Positions 26,196 to 34,030 of a stretch of DNA of 64,000 nt are shown piece after piece. The notes under the pieces were generated by a model. It saw only the letters and a list, made by a program, of their open reading frames with translations, ran no database searches and was not told the DNA's origin. Within the stretch, counting starts at the first letter, position 1. Every line of letters begins with the position of its first letter. A program made the position numbers and the translations under genes. This DNA comes from CAYHCE01 sp964355015. GTDB lineage: Bacteria > Cyanobacteriota > Cyanobacteriia > PCC-6307 > Cyanobiaceae. The stretch is from NCBI GenBank assembly GCA_964355015.1, contig CAYHCE010000005.1, positions 52,907 to 116,906 of the forward strand, in the 5' to 3' direction.

Positions 26196-27106
26196 GAATC
26201 GAAGCGGATGATCGTCTTGAGGCCCACCAGGTCGCGAACCTTGCGGGCATCGGCCGGATCGAGCGCCAGGCGTACCTCCACCACCCGGGCATCGGCATCG
26301 CCGGTGGGATCGGTCGAGAGCACCTCCCGTTGCCGCACCTGGGGGCTGATCCGGATCACCCGGCCGCGCAGGCTGCCATCGAAGCCACCGTTCTCGCTGG
26401 CGATCGCTGCCGACTGGCCCAGACGTACCCGGTCGATGTCACTCTCGTAGACCTCGGCCACCGCCTCCATCCTGTCACTGGCGCCCAGCTCGAGGATGCC
26501 ATCCTCGCCGGGCCGTTCGCCGACCCGGGTCAGGAGCCGCAGGACCGTGCCATCGATCGGAGCCCGCAGCTCGGTGTTGACCAGATCGGCTTCCACCCTG
26601 ACGAGTTGATCGCGGGCCTCGCGCAGGCTGCCCCTGAGCTCGATCAGCCTCAGTTCCCGGTTCTCCAGATCGGCGACGGGGGTGGCACCGGCCCGGGCGA
26701 GCTGGCGGTAGCGGTTGATGTCCCGCTCAACGACCACCACCTGGGCGGAGAGACTGGCGATGCGGCTGCGGAGCAGGGTCTGCTCGGCGCGCGTGGTGGG
26801 GCCGGTGTCGAAGCGGGCCAGCAACTGCCCGGACCGCACCCGATCACCTTCCTCTACCAGCAGTTCGGTGATGCGCGGGCTGCCGCCGATGCCGGTGATG
26901 GGAGCCGCCAGCTTGCGGACATCACCGGCGGGCTCCAGCCGCCCCAGGGCCGAAACCGCCTCCGGGGCGGCCGGGATCCGGGGACGGGTCGACACCGCCG
27001 GGGTGGCCGGGCGGGTGCGGCTGGCCTGGAACAGGGCCACTCCACCCAAAAGGACGAGGAGGGATGCCGCGCCGATCAGCAGAGCGGGGCGTCCAGGCCA
27101 GCTCAT
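26192..27106 (-). CDS. devB: DevB-family periplasmic adaptor (HlyD-like)
   Basis: Membrane-fusion protein linking the DevAC pump to an outer-membrane channel. The 304-residue protein starts MSWPGRPALL with one N-terminal membrane anchor (LLIGAASLLVLLGGVALF). It has a lipoyl half-motif (LEPAGDVRKLAAPITG), a coiled-coil hairpin (LLRSRIASLSAQVVVVERDI...) and the second lipoyl half (TELRAPIDGTVLRLLTRVGE), ending in a beta-barrel region. The ATG at 27106 shares its A with the pcyA stop (TGATG). The partner outer-membrane TolC protein is not in this window. Confidence 0.91.
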   Translation of the reverse strand: MSWPGRPALLIGAASLLVLLGGVALFQASRTRPATPAVSTRPRIPAAPEAVSALGRLEPAGDVRKLAAPITGIGGSPRITELLVEEGDRVRSGQLLARFDTGPTTRAEQTLLRSRIASLSAQVVVVERDINRYRQLARAGATPVADLENRELRLIELRGSLREARDQLVRVEADLVNTELRAPIDGTVLRLLTRVGERPGEDGILELGASDRMEAVAEVYESDIDRVRLGQSAAIASENGGFDGSLRGRVIRISPQVRQREVLSTDPTGDADARVVEVRLALDPADARKVRDLVGLKTIIRFDS

Positions 27107-27867
27107 CAGGGAACCGGGGGATCGTCGAACAGGAGATCCTCGATGTACCGGTCCGCCCAGGCTGGGTTGAAGGCCTTCTCCAGCACGCGGCGGGTCTTGT
27201 CGTTGCGTTTCTGCTGCTGGCAATATGACAGCTGGCCGTTATAGCGATCAACCGTAGCCGGGTGATCAGCGGCCTGCGGAGCCGTGGCCGAGACGGCCTC
27301 AGTGAGCACGTCCAGCAGGCCTCCCACCTCGCCGATGAACCAGCCCTCCTCCTTGGCGGTCACCGGCCGCACGAAGCGGACGTAGGGGGAGAAGATCGTG
27401 CCCCAGGAAGGCAGCTCCCGCGGCTGGCTGTAGGGATGCCGGGGCTGTGCGGCCAGGCCGGCGGCGATGCGCTCAGGCAGCCCGACGCGGGTGGGAGAGA
27501 GGTCGGCGATCGCCGCGGACACCCCGGCCGGCCCGGCCACGATGTCGGCCCCGAACACCGGGAGATCGAAGCGGGGATCAGGGAAGAAGACGCAGTGCAG
27601 GATCTGCAGGCCGGCTCCGAGGCGGGCTGTTTCCAGGTGCAGCTTGCGCAGGCCGCGGCAGCGGCGCAGCTCGTTGCGGATGAACAGCTTCTCGCCATCG
27701 AGGCTGCCGCTGATCGCTTCCAGGTCGGCGGATACGGGCAGCGGGGCGAGCTCGGGCAGGCCGCTCCAGCTCAGGCGGATCCTCTCCGCCAGCGCATCCA
27801 CCAGGGGATGCACGCCTTCCGCGGCAGCCTCCGGCTCGGATCCGGCGGGACGGGCGGTGGAGGTCAC
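27106..27867 (-). CDS. pcyA: Phycocyanobilin:ferredoxin oxidoreductase
   Basis: Four-electron reduction of biliverdin to phycocyanobilin using ferredoxin, giving the chromophore of phycocyanin and allophycocyanin. The 253-residue protein has Glu79, His91 and Asp108, in HLET, ILHC and FGAD. Their spacing of 12 and 17 is the same as the catalytic Glu76/His88/Asp105 of Synechocystis PcyA, which is strong support. The C-terminus carries YNGQLSYCQQQKRNDKTRRV, typical of the bilin reductase family. It lies first in a string with devB-devC-devA, coupled by TGATG, which is an unusual partnership. It is divergent from the M16 peptidase gene. Confidence 0.95.
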   Translation of the reverse strand: MTSTARPAGSEPEAAAEGVHPLVDALAERIRLSWSGLPELAPLPVSADLEAISGSLDGEKLFIRNELRRCRGLRKLHLETARLGAGLQILHCVFFPDPRFDLPVFGADIVAGPAGVSAAIADLSPTRVGLPERIAAGLAAQPRHPYSQPRELPSWGTIFSPYVRFVRPVTAKEEGWFIGEVGGLLDVLTEAVSATAPQAADHPATVDRYNGQLSYCQQQKRNDKTRRVLEKAFNPAWADRYIEDLLFDDPPVP

Positions 27868-27923
27868 AGAGGCAGCCTCAGCCAGCAGAATGCAGATCCT
27901 GCCACGCCCGATCGGTACCGCCG

Positions 27924-29198
27924 TTGGTTTCCCAGCCGGACTCGCCCGACACCTTCCAGCTCCCCCGGAGCTTCCGCCTCGCCAACGGCGTGGCTGTGGT
28001 CAGCCTCCCCCTGGAACAGGCGCCGGTGGTCTGCATCGACTTCTGGAGCCGCGCGGGCAGCCGCACCGAAGGGCCCCGGGAATCGGGTCTGGCCCACTTC
28101 CTCGAGCACATGGTGTTCAAGGGGAGTGCCGGCCTGGCGGCCGGCGAGTTCGACCGCCGCATCGAGTCGCTCGGGGGCAGCAGCAACGCCGCCACAGGCT
28201 TCGACGACGTGCACTACCACGTGCTCGTTTCGCCCGAGGCTGTGCCGGTGGCCCTCGACCTGCTGCTCGATCTGGTGCTTCACCCCAGCCTGGAGCGGGC
28301 CGATTTTCAGATGGAGCGCCAGGTGGTGCTGGAGGAACTGGCCCAGAGCGAGGACCAGCCCGAGGAGGTGGCCATCCAGCGGCTGCTCGCCCTGGCCTGC
28401 CCCGATCATCCCTACGGCCGCCCGATCCTGGGGGAAAGACGGGCCCTGCAGGGCCACAGGCCGGATCGGATGGCCGCTTTCCACCGGCGCGGGTACCAGC
28501 CGCCTCTCTGCAGCCTGGCCCTGGCCGGAGCCCTGGAAGGGCTGGAGCCCGAAGCCCTGCTGGCGGGCAGCGCCCTGGCCGACCTCGCCAGCGCGCCTCC
28601 ACCCGGGGAAGCTGTGACCCTCTCCCCCCCCCTGCGCCTGCAGCCCGGCCGCCACGAGATCCGGCTGCCCCGGCTTGAAGCGGCCCGGCTGCTGATGGCC
28701 TGGCAGCTCCCCGCCGCCGCCGACCTCGAGGCCGTGGCGGGCGCCGATCTGCTGACCAGCCTGCTGGCGGAAGGTCGCCGCAGCCGGCTGGTGCAGCGCC
28801 TGCGGGAGGATCTGCGGCTGGTGGAGAGCGTCGACCTGGATCTGAACGTGCTCGAGGCCGGCAGCCTGGCCCTGCTGGAGGTGGTCTGCGAACCCGAGCA
28901 GGTGGGGGCCATCGAGGCCCAGATCAGCCAGGTATGGCAGGAGCTGTGCGACACACCCCCCCTGCAGGCGGAACTGGAACGGGCCCGGCGCCTCGTGGCC
29001 AACGGTTATCGCTTCGGGCTCGAATCCGCCGCGTCGGTGGCGGGCCTGATCGGCAACCAGTGCCTCTGGGGACGGTTGCAGCCGTTGGAGCATCCCCTGA
29101 AGCTGCTGCAGGGCTGGAACCTGGAGCGACTGCGCGCTGAGCTGCTGCCTGCGCTGGCTCCCGGGCTGGCCTGCCGGCTGCTGGCTCTGCCGGCATGA
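27924..29198 (+). CDS. M16 family zinc peptidase (catalytic member)
   Basis: Metallopeptidase of the pitrilysin/processing-peptidase family. The inverted zinc motif HxxEH is HFLEH at residues 58-62, with the downstream glutamate in VVLEELAQSEDQPEE. The 424-residue size suits one half of a two-subunit M16B enzyme. The N-terminal FRLANGVAVVSLPL and the FDDVHYHVLVSPE segment match the family. There is no signal peptide, so it is probably cytoplasmic. The next gene overlaps by ATGA and encodes the inactive-looking partner, so the two likely form a heterodimer. The substrate is unknown. Confidence 0.9.
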   Translation: MVSQPDSPDTFQLPRSFRLANGVAVVSLPLEQAPVVCIDFWSRAGSRTEGPRESGLAHFLEHMVFKGSAGLAAGEFDRRIESLGGSSNAATGFDDVHYHVLVSPEAVPVALDLLLDLVLHPSLERADFQMERQVVLEELAQSEDQPEEVAIQRLLALACPDHPYGRPILGERRALQGHRPDRMAAFHRRGYQPPLCSLALAGALEGLEPEALLAGSALADLASAPPPGEAVTLSPPLRLQPGRHEIRLPRLEAARLLMAWQLPAAADLEAVAGADLLTSLLAEGRRSRLVQRLREDLRLVESVDLDLNVLEAGSLALLEVVCEPEQVGAIEAQISQVWQELCDTPPLQAELERARRLVANGYRFGLESAASVAGLIGNQCLWGRLQPLEHPLKLLQGWNLERLRAELLPALAPGLACRLLALPA

Positions 29199-30514
29199 CG
29201 AGCAACCCTCTGCCGCCCCTGGCCACGCCCGAGCGCTTCACCCTGGAGGGGGGGTGCCCTGTCTGGGTGCTGCAGCGCCCTGGACCGGCCATCCTTTCGG
29301 CCCGGCTCTGGATCCGGGGCGGCAGCTCCGGCGATCCCGCCGGTCAGCGAGGCAGGGCCCAGCTGCTGGCCGGCCTGCTCAGCCGTGGCTGCGGCGATCT
29401 CAGCGCCGAGGCCCTGGCCGACCTGGTGGAAGGGCTGGGGGATGAACTGCGTTGCGAGGCGAGCGAGGACTCTCTGCTGATCAGCCTCAAGTGCGCCAGC
29501 GCCGACGGTCCGTCCCTGCTGCCGTTGCTGCGGGCCATGGTGCAGTGCCCCTGGCTCGAGCCCGACCAGATCAGCCTGGAGCGACAGCTCAACCTGCAGA
29601 CCCTGCACCGGCAGCGAGAGGACCCGTTCCAGCAGGCGCACGACCGGCTGCGCCTCCAGCTTTACGGAGACGGCCCCTATGGCCACGACCCGCTCGGGGT
29701 GGAGGCGGAGCTGGCGCCCCTGGACCGTCCCCAGCTGCTGGAGGCGGCCGCGGCCCTCGGCGGCGACGGCGCGGTTCTGGTGCTCGCCGGCCAGCCCCCC
29801 GGAAACCTGCGCGACTGGCTGGAGCCAGCGGGGGGCAGGGCCTGGCCCACCCGGGAACCCGTCTCGACGCCCGGGCCCACCGGTCGGGACGGGGCGGATC
29901 TGGTGTTCGAGGAGCAGGACACGGAGCAGCTCGTGCTCATGCTCGGCGCGGCCACCGTGCCCCTGGGCGATGCCCGCTCCCTGGCCCTGCGGCTGCTGCA
30001 GTGCCACCTGGGGGTAGGCATGTCGAGCCGGCTGTTCGTGGCCTTGCGCGAGAAGCAGGGCCTCGCCTACGACGTGGGCGTGCACCTGCCGGCCCGCTGC
30101 GGGGCGGCTCCGTTCGTGTTCCATCTCTCCAGCTCCGCCGAGCGGGCCTCCGAGGCCACCTCCGGGTTGCTGCAGGAGTGGCAGCGCCTGCTGGAGCGCC
30201 CCCTGAGTGAAGCCGAGCGGCAGCTCGCCCTGGCCAAGTTCCGTGGTCTGGCCGCGAGCGGCCGCCAGACCTGTGGCCAGATCGCCGATCGCCAGGCCCT
30301 CGTGCTCGGTCATGGTCTGGGCTGGTCCTACGCCGACGACGCCCTGCGCCGCGCCGAGACCCTCACGGCGGCGGAACTGCACACGACGGCCCGCGACCTC
30401 CTGGCGCGTCCCAGCCTCAGCCTCTGCGGACCTGCCGCCGCGCTCAGGGCCGCCGAACGTGCCTGGCAGGCTCATCCACTCGGCCGCTCCGCCTCGGCGG
30501 TGCCGGCCAGCTGA
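29195..30514 (+). CDS. M16 family peptidase-like protein lacking the zinc motif
   Basis: Partner subunit of the preceding peptidase. The 439-residue protein has the M16 fold signals (RFTLEGGCPVWVLQRPG; SARLWIRGGSSGDPAGQRG) and the second-domain motif MSSRLFVALREKQGLAYDVG. At the zinc position it reads AQLLAGLLSRG, so HxxEH is absent and the subunit should be catalytically inactive. The pairing of an active and an inactive subunit parallels mitochondrial processing peptidase. It overlaps the upstream gene by ATGA. Its 3' end overlaps the convergent sipA by 43 bases. Confidence 0.88.
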   Translation: MTSNPLPPLATPERFTLEGGCPVWVLQRPGPAILSARLWIRGGSSGDPAGQRGRAQLLAGLLSRGCGDLSAEALADLVEGLGDELRCEASEDSLLISLKCASADGPSLLPLLRAMVQCPWLEPDQISLERQLNLQTLHRQREDPFQQAHDRLRLQLYGDGPYGHDPLGVEAELAPLDRPQLLEAAAALGGDGAVLVLAGQPPGNLRDWLEPAGGRAWPTREPVSTPGPTGRDGADLVFEEQDTEQLVLMLGAATVPLGDARSLALRLLQCHLGVGMSSRLFVALREKQGLAYDVGVHLPARCGAAPFVFHLSSSAERASEATSGLLQEWQRLLERPLSEAERQLALAKFRGLAASGRQTCGQIADRQALVLGHGLGWSYADDALRRAETLTAAELHTTARDLLARPSLSLCGPAAALRAAERAWQAHPLGRSASAVPAS

Positions 30515-30741
30515 TCGGGCTCCAGCAGGAAGGTGCCGCGGCGGAACCGCACCGCCAGCCGGCCCATCGCGCGCAGCGCCACCACCTGCCCCACCTCCCC
30601 TGCGTCCACCAGATCCGAGGGGCGCAGCATCGGCATGGGATCGGCCGTCTTGAGGTAATCGGGCCTGCCGTTCAGCCGCACCAGAGCCCCAACGGAGAAG
30701 GGGCCGCTGCCGGGGGGAAGGGCCGCATCGGGCAGGGTCAC
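30472..30741 (-). CDS. sipA: SipA-like small protein (DUF3148)
   Basis: Small SH3-like cyanobacterial protein; in Synechococcus elongatus SipA binds the histidine kinase NblS and modulates its output. The 89-residue product contains the nearly invariant YLKTADPMPMLRPSDLVDAG followed by GEVGQVVALRAMGRLAVRFRRGTFLLEPDQL, which is the family core. There is no ATG at a sensible place; GTG at 30741 (VTLPDAALPPG) is the likely start, and the frame upstream runs into the divergent BioY-like gene. Family members are also annotated as NAD(P)H dehydrogenase assembly proteins in databases. Its 3' end overlaps the M16 gene. Confidence 0.82.
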   Translation of the reverse strand: MTLPDAALPPGSGPFSVGALVRLNGRPDYLKTADPMPMLRPSDLVDAGEVGQVVALRAMGRLAVRFRRGTFLLEPDQLAGTAEAERPSG

Positions 30742-30802
30742 GGTCGTGGTGTGCAGCTGCCCCCCACTACAGCAGGATGGGGCCAGCCAATCACCCCTCA
30801 GT

Positions 30803-31378
30803 TTGCGGGCCTTAGCCAACTGGAGCGGCGCCATCGTGGGGCTGCTGCTGATCATCACCGGCGGTCTGATCCAGGCGGCCGTTCCCCTGCCGGTGGCAGG
30901 AGGTGGCGTCCGCCTGCTGGAGCTGCCCGTCACCGCCCAGGTCCCGGCCGTGCTGCTCACAGCGCTGGTCTGCGGCCCCCGGCCGGCCCTGCTGGCGGCG
31001 GTGGCCTACCTGAGCCTGGGACTGCTGGTCCTGCCGGTGTTCCATGCCGGTGGGGGCATGGCCTACCTGCTCGATCCCGGCTTCGGCTACCTGGCGGGTT
31101 TCGTGCCGGCGGCCTGGCTGAGCGGGCGGCTGGCCCGCCAGGAGGGGATGGGGGAACTGCTGCGGCTGCTCGGCTCGGCCTGCTTCGGCCTGGTGGTGAT
31201 CCAGCTCTGCGGCATCGCCAATCTCCTGCTCGGCAGCCTGGCCGGCCGCTGGGGCAGCAGTCTGCTTGACCTGCTGGTGGGCTACAGCCTCGGCCCGCTG
31301 CTGCCCCAGCTTCTGCTCTGCTGCGGCGTGGCTGTGCTGGCCGTGCCGCTGCGCCGGCTTCTGCTCGTGGAGCCATGA
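30803..31378 (+). CDS. BioY-like substrate-binding transporter protein
   Basis: Integral membrane S-component related to the biotin transporter BioY of the ECF type. About 191 residues and six predicted hydrophobic segments, starting with SGAIVGLLLIITGGLIQAAV, then ALVCGPRPALLAAVAYLSLGLLVLPVF, GYLAGFVPAAWLSG and LPQLLLCCGVAVLAVPL. FHAGGGMAYLLDPGFGYLAGF matches the BioY loop pattern. Start is uncertain: GTG at 30746 would leave only four bases between it and the divergent sipA start, so TTG at 30803 is preferred. No ECF ATPase genes are nearby, as often seen for solitary BioY. Biotin as substrate is inferred. lspA overlaps by ATGA. Confidence 0.8.
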   Translation: MRALANWSGAIVGLLLIITGGLIQAAVPLPVAGGGVRLLELPVTAQVPAVLLTALVCGPRPALLAAVAYLSLGLLVLPVFHAGGGMAYLLDPGFGYLAGFVPAAWLSGRLARQEGMGELLRLLGSACFGLVVIQLCGIANLLLGSLAGRWGSSLLDLLVGYSLGPLLPQLLLCCGVAVLAVPLRRLLLVEP

Positions 31379-31854
31379 CAGCCGCCGCTGGTCGCACCCG
31401 CCTCGCGGCCTGGCTGCTGGCCCTGGCGATCGTGCTGCTCGACCAGTTCAGCAAGGCCTGGGCGGGCGCGGTGCTGTCACCGGGTCTGCCCCAGCCCCTG
31501 TTGCCGGGCCTGCTGCGCCTGCGGCTGGTGTTCAACACCGGCGCTGCCTTCAGCCTGTTCAGCGGCTCCACGGCGTGGCTGGCTCTGGTGAGCCTGCTGG
31601 TGGCGGTGGGGGTGGGCCTGTGGATCCAGCGGCAACCACGGCTGCGGCGCTGGCAGTGGCTGGGGTTCGGCGCCCTGCTGGGGGGGGCGGTGGGCAACGG
31701 CCTCGATCGCTGGCGGTTGGGGAGTGTGGTGGATTTTCTCGAGCTGGTGCCGATTCAGTTCCCGGTCTTCAACCTGGCCGACGTGGCGATCAACCTGGCG
31801 GTGGTCTGCCTCGTGCTGGATCTCCTGGGGGGGCACGGTGGCGACGACCGTTGA
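31375..31854 (+). CDS. lspA: Lipoprotein signal peptidase (signal peptidase II)
   Basis: Aspartic protease in the inner membrane that removes the signal peptide from diacylated prolipoproteins. The 159-residue protein has four membrane segments. Conserved motifs are VLLDQFSKAW near residues 21-30, NTGAAFSLF near 55-63, GGAVGNGLDRWRLGSVVDFLEL (first catalytic Asp) and FNLADVAINLAV (second catalytic Asp). It is joined to the BioY-like gene by ATGA and overlaps the next gene by 17 bases. Secure. Confidence 0.95.
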   Translation: MTAAAGRTRLAAWLLALAIVLLDQFSKAWAGAVLSPGLPQPLLPGLLRLRLVFNTGAAFSLFSGSTAWLALVSLLVAVGVGLWIQRQPRLRRWQWLGFGALLGGAVGNGLDRWRLGSVVDFLELVPIQFPVFNLADVAINLAVVCLVLDLLGGHGGDDR

Positions 31855-34030
31855 ACGGCTGAAGCGCCAGCTGGTCCGGTTGCAGCGTCCCGCCGGGGTG
31901 CAGCTGGAAATCTTCCTGCCCGGCCAGCCCAGTCGCCGCCTGGTCCTGCACGGCGGCCTCTACCGCGTCGGGCGGGACAGCCGGCTGGAGGTGAGCCTGG
32001 AGCACCCGGCGGTCAGCAAGCAGCACGCCCTGCTGGAGCAGGTCGGCGACGACTGGCTGATCCGTGACAGCGGTTCCACCAATGGGCTCTACTGGCAGGG
32101 CCATCGCATCCGGGAGCTGCTGCTGCGGGATGGGGATGTGGTGCGCTTCGGACCCGCCACCGAACCCGGGCTGCCGGAGCTGGTCTTTCAGCGGAAGCCG
32201 ATGCCGCGGCGGCTGCGCCTCGGCCGCGGCGCCAGCGCCGGCCTGGCGGCCCTCGCCTCCGGCGGCCTGCTGCTGCTGGGCCTCTCCCTGGTCTGGATGC
32301 CGGTGCGGGGCAGCCTGGCCCCGGTGCGGGGCCCCCTCGCCCTTTACGACCGTCTCAACCGCCCGCTCAGCTCGGTCGAATCGAGCGAGCACCGCGAGAA
32401 CAAGGCCCTCAGGGACTATCCGTCTGTGCTGGTGCAGGCCCTGCTGGCCAGCGAGGACAGCCGCTTCTGGGCGCACCCGGGCGTGGACCCGATCGGCACC
32501 GTCCGGGCGCTGGTCAGCAACCTGCTGGGCGGGCGGGTACTGGAGGGGGGCAGCACCCTCACCCAGCAGCTGGCCCGGAGCCTCTATCCCGATCAGGTGG
32601 GGCAGGGGGAGACGCTGGAGCGCAAGTGGCGCGAGCTGCTGGTGGCGCTGCAGCTGGAGGCCCGCTTCAGCAAGCGCGATCTGCTGCTGAGCTATCTGAA
32701 CCGGGCCTACCTGGGCGTGGGCTGGGGCTTCGAGGACGCCGCCCGCAGCTACTTCGACAAACCCGCCGCCCGGCTCGGCCTGGAGGAGGCGGCCCTGCTG
32801 GTGGGGTTGCTGCCCTCCCCCAACGGCCACGACCCCTGCATCAATCCCCAGGCCGCCCTGGACGCCCGCAACCTGGTGCTGTTCAAGATGGCCGACAGTG
32901 GCTTCATCAGCGCCGATCGGGCCCGGCAGGCCCGTCGCCGGCCGATCCAGCTGGGCCCCCAGGCCTGTAGGGGCGCCGGCCGGCGCCCCGTCCCGTACTA
33001 CACCGATCAGGTTCGGCTCGATCTGGAGAACCTGCTGGGGCCCGATGTGGCCGCCGAGGGCAATTTCCTGGTGGAGACCCATCTCGACCCCCTGGTGCAG
33101 CAGGTGGTCGAGCGGGAGCTGCAGCGCCGGTTGGCCGCCTCGGCCTCCCTCGGGGTGAGCGAGGGGGCGGTGGTGGTGCTCGACAGCCGCAACGGGGGAG
33201 TGATCGCGATCGCGGGTGGCCGCGACTACCACACCAGCCAGTTCAACCGGGCCAGCATGGCTCTGCGCCAGCCTGGCAGCACCTTCAAGCTGTTCACCTA
33301 CCTGGCGGCCCTGCGGCGGGGCCTGCGGCCCACCGACAGCGTCAGCTGCAGCCCGCTCTCCTGGGGCGGCCAGTTCTTCAGCAGCGGCTGCGGCGGCAGC
33401 CTCAGCCTGCGCCAGGCCTTCGCCATCAGCAGCAACACCGCCGCCCTGCGCCTGGCCCGCCGCGTCGGTCTCGACGCCGTGGTGCAGGAGGCCCAGGATC
33501 TGGGCATCCGCTCCCCGCTGCATGCGGTGCCCGGCCTGGCCCTGGGCCAGAGCGAGGTGCGGCTGATCGAGCTCACCGCCGCCTATGCCGCCGTCGCCAA
33601 CGACGGGGTCTGGCACGCGCCCAGCACGATCCGTCGCCTCACCGATGCCGAAACCTGCGCCGGTCTCGACAGCGAACGCTGCCGCCGGCAGCGAGCCACG
33701 CCCAACCGGACGATCGCCGTCGGCCGCCGGGTGATCAAGCCCGAGGTGGCCCGCCACATGCAGGGCCTGCTGCAGGCTGTGGTCCGCAGCGGCACCGGCA
33801 CCGCCGCATACCTGGGCGGAGAGGAAGGGGGCAAGACCGGCACCACCAACGAGGCCCGCGATCTGCTGTTCGTGGGCATGGAACCTCGCCGCCACTGGGT
33901 GATGGGGGTCTGGCTGGGGAACGACGACAACAAACCGACCCACAGCAGCAGCGCCCTGGCGGCCCGTCTCTGGGCCGACATCATGCGCGAGGCCGGCAAC
34001 GGCAGCCTGCCGGCCTCGGCCAGGCGCTGA
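31838..34030 (+). CDS. FHA domain-penicillin-binding protein fusion (class A PBP)
   Basis: Bifunctional peptidoglycan synthase with an N-terminal phosphopeptide-binding module. From the GTG at 31838 the product has 730 residues. Residues about 35-110 form an FHA domain, with GRDS at 45-48, SKQH at 60-63 and DSGSTNG at 78-84. A membrane anchor lies near 130-150. The GT51 glycosyltransferase carries ALLASEDSRFWAHPGVDP and GGSTLTQQLARSLYP. The transpeptidase carries the active-site serine in QPGSTFKLF, ISSNTAA and KTGTTNEA. FHA-fused PBPs are a cyanobacterial feature, and the fusion implies control by Ser/Thr phosphorylation. The FHA sits on the cytoplasmic side. Overlaps lspA; the GTPase gene follows by TGATG. 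Confidence 0.93.
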   Translation: MATTVERLKRQLVRLQRPAGVQLEIFLPGQPSRRLVLHGGLYRVGRDSRLEVSLEHPAVSKQHALLEQVGDDWLIRDSGSTNGLYWQGHRIRELLLRDGDVVRFGPATEPGLPELVFQRKPMPRRLRLGRGASAGLAALASGGLLLLGLSLVWMPVRGSLAPVRGPLALYDRLNRPLSSVESSEHRENKALRDYPSVLVQALLASEDSRFWAHPGVDPIGTVRALVSNLLGGRVLEGGSTLTQQLARSLYPDQVGQGETLERKWRELLVALQLEARFSKRDLLLSYLNRAYLGVGWGFEDAARSYFDKPAARLGLEEAALLVGLLPSPNGHDPCINPQAALDARNLVLFKMADSGFISADRARQARRRPIQLGPQACRGAGRRPVPYYTDQVRLDLENLLGPDVAAEGNFLVETHLDPLVQQVVERELQRRLAASASLGVSEGAVVVLDSRNGGVIAIAGGRDYHTSQFNRASMALRQPGSTFKLFTYLAALRRGLRPTDSVSCSPLSWGGQFFSSGCGGSLSLRQAFAISSNTAALRLARRVGLDAVVQEAQDLGIRSPLHAVPGLALGQSEVRLIELTAAYAAVANDGVWHAPSTIRRLTDAETCAGLDSERCRRQRATPNRTIAVGRRVIKPEVARHMQGLLQAVVRSGTGTAAYLGGEEGGKTGTTNEARDLLFVGMEPRRHWVMGVWLGNDDNKPTHSSSALAARLWADIMREAGNGSLPASARR

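Noticed and set aside
30746..30802. Upstream GTG start for the BioY-like gene
   Set aside because: It would begin only four bases from the divergent sipA start and adds a hydrophilic Cys/Gln-rich leader with no family support.
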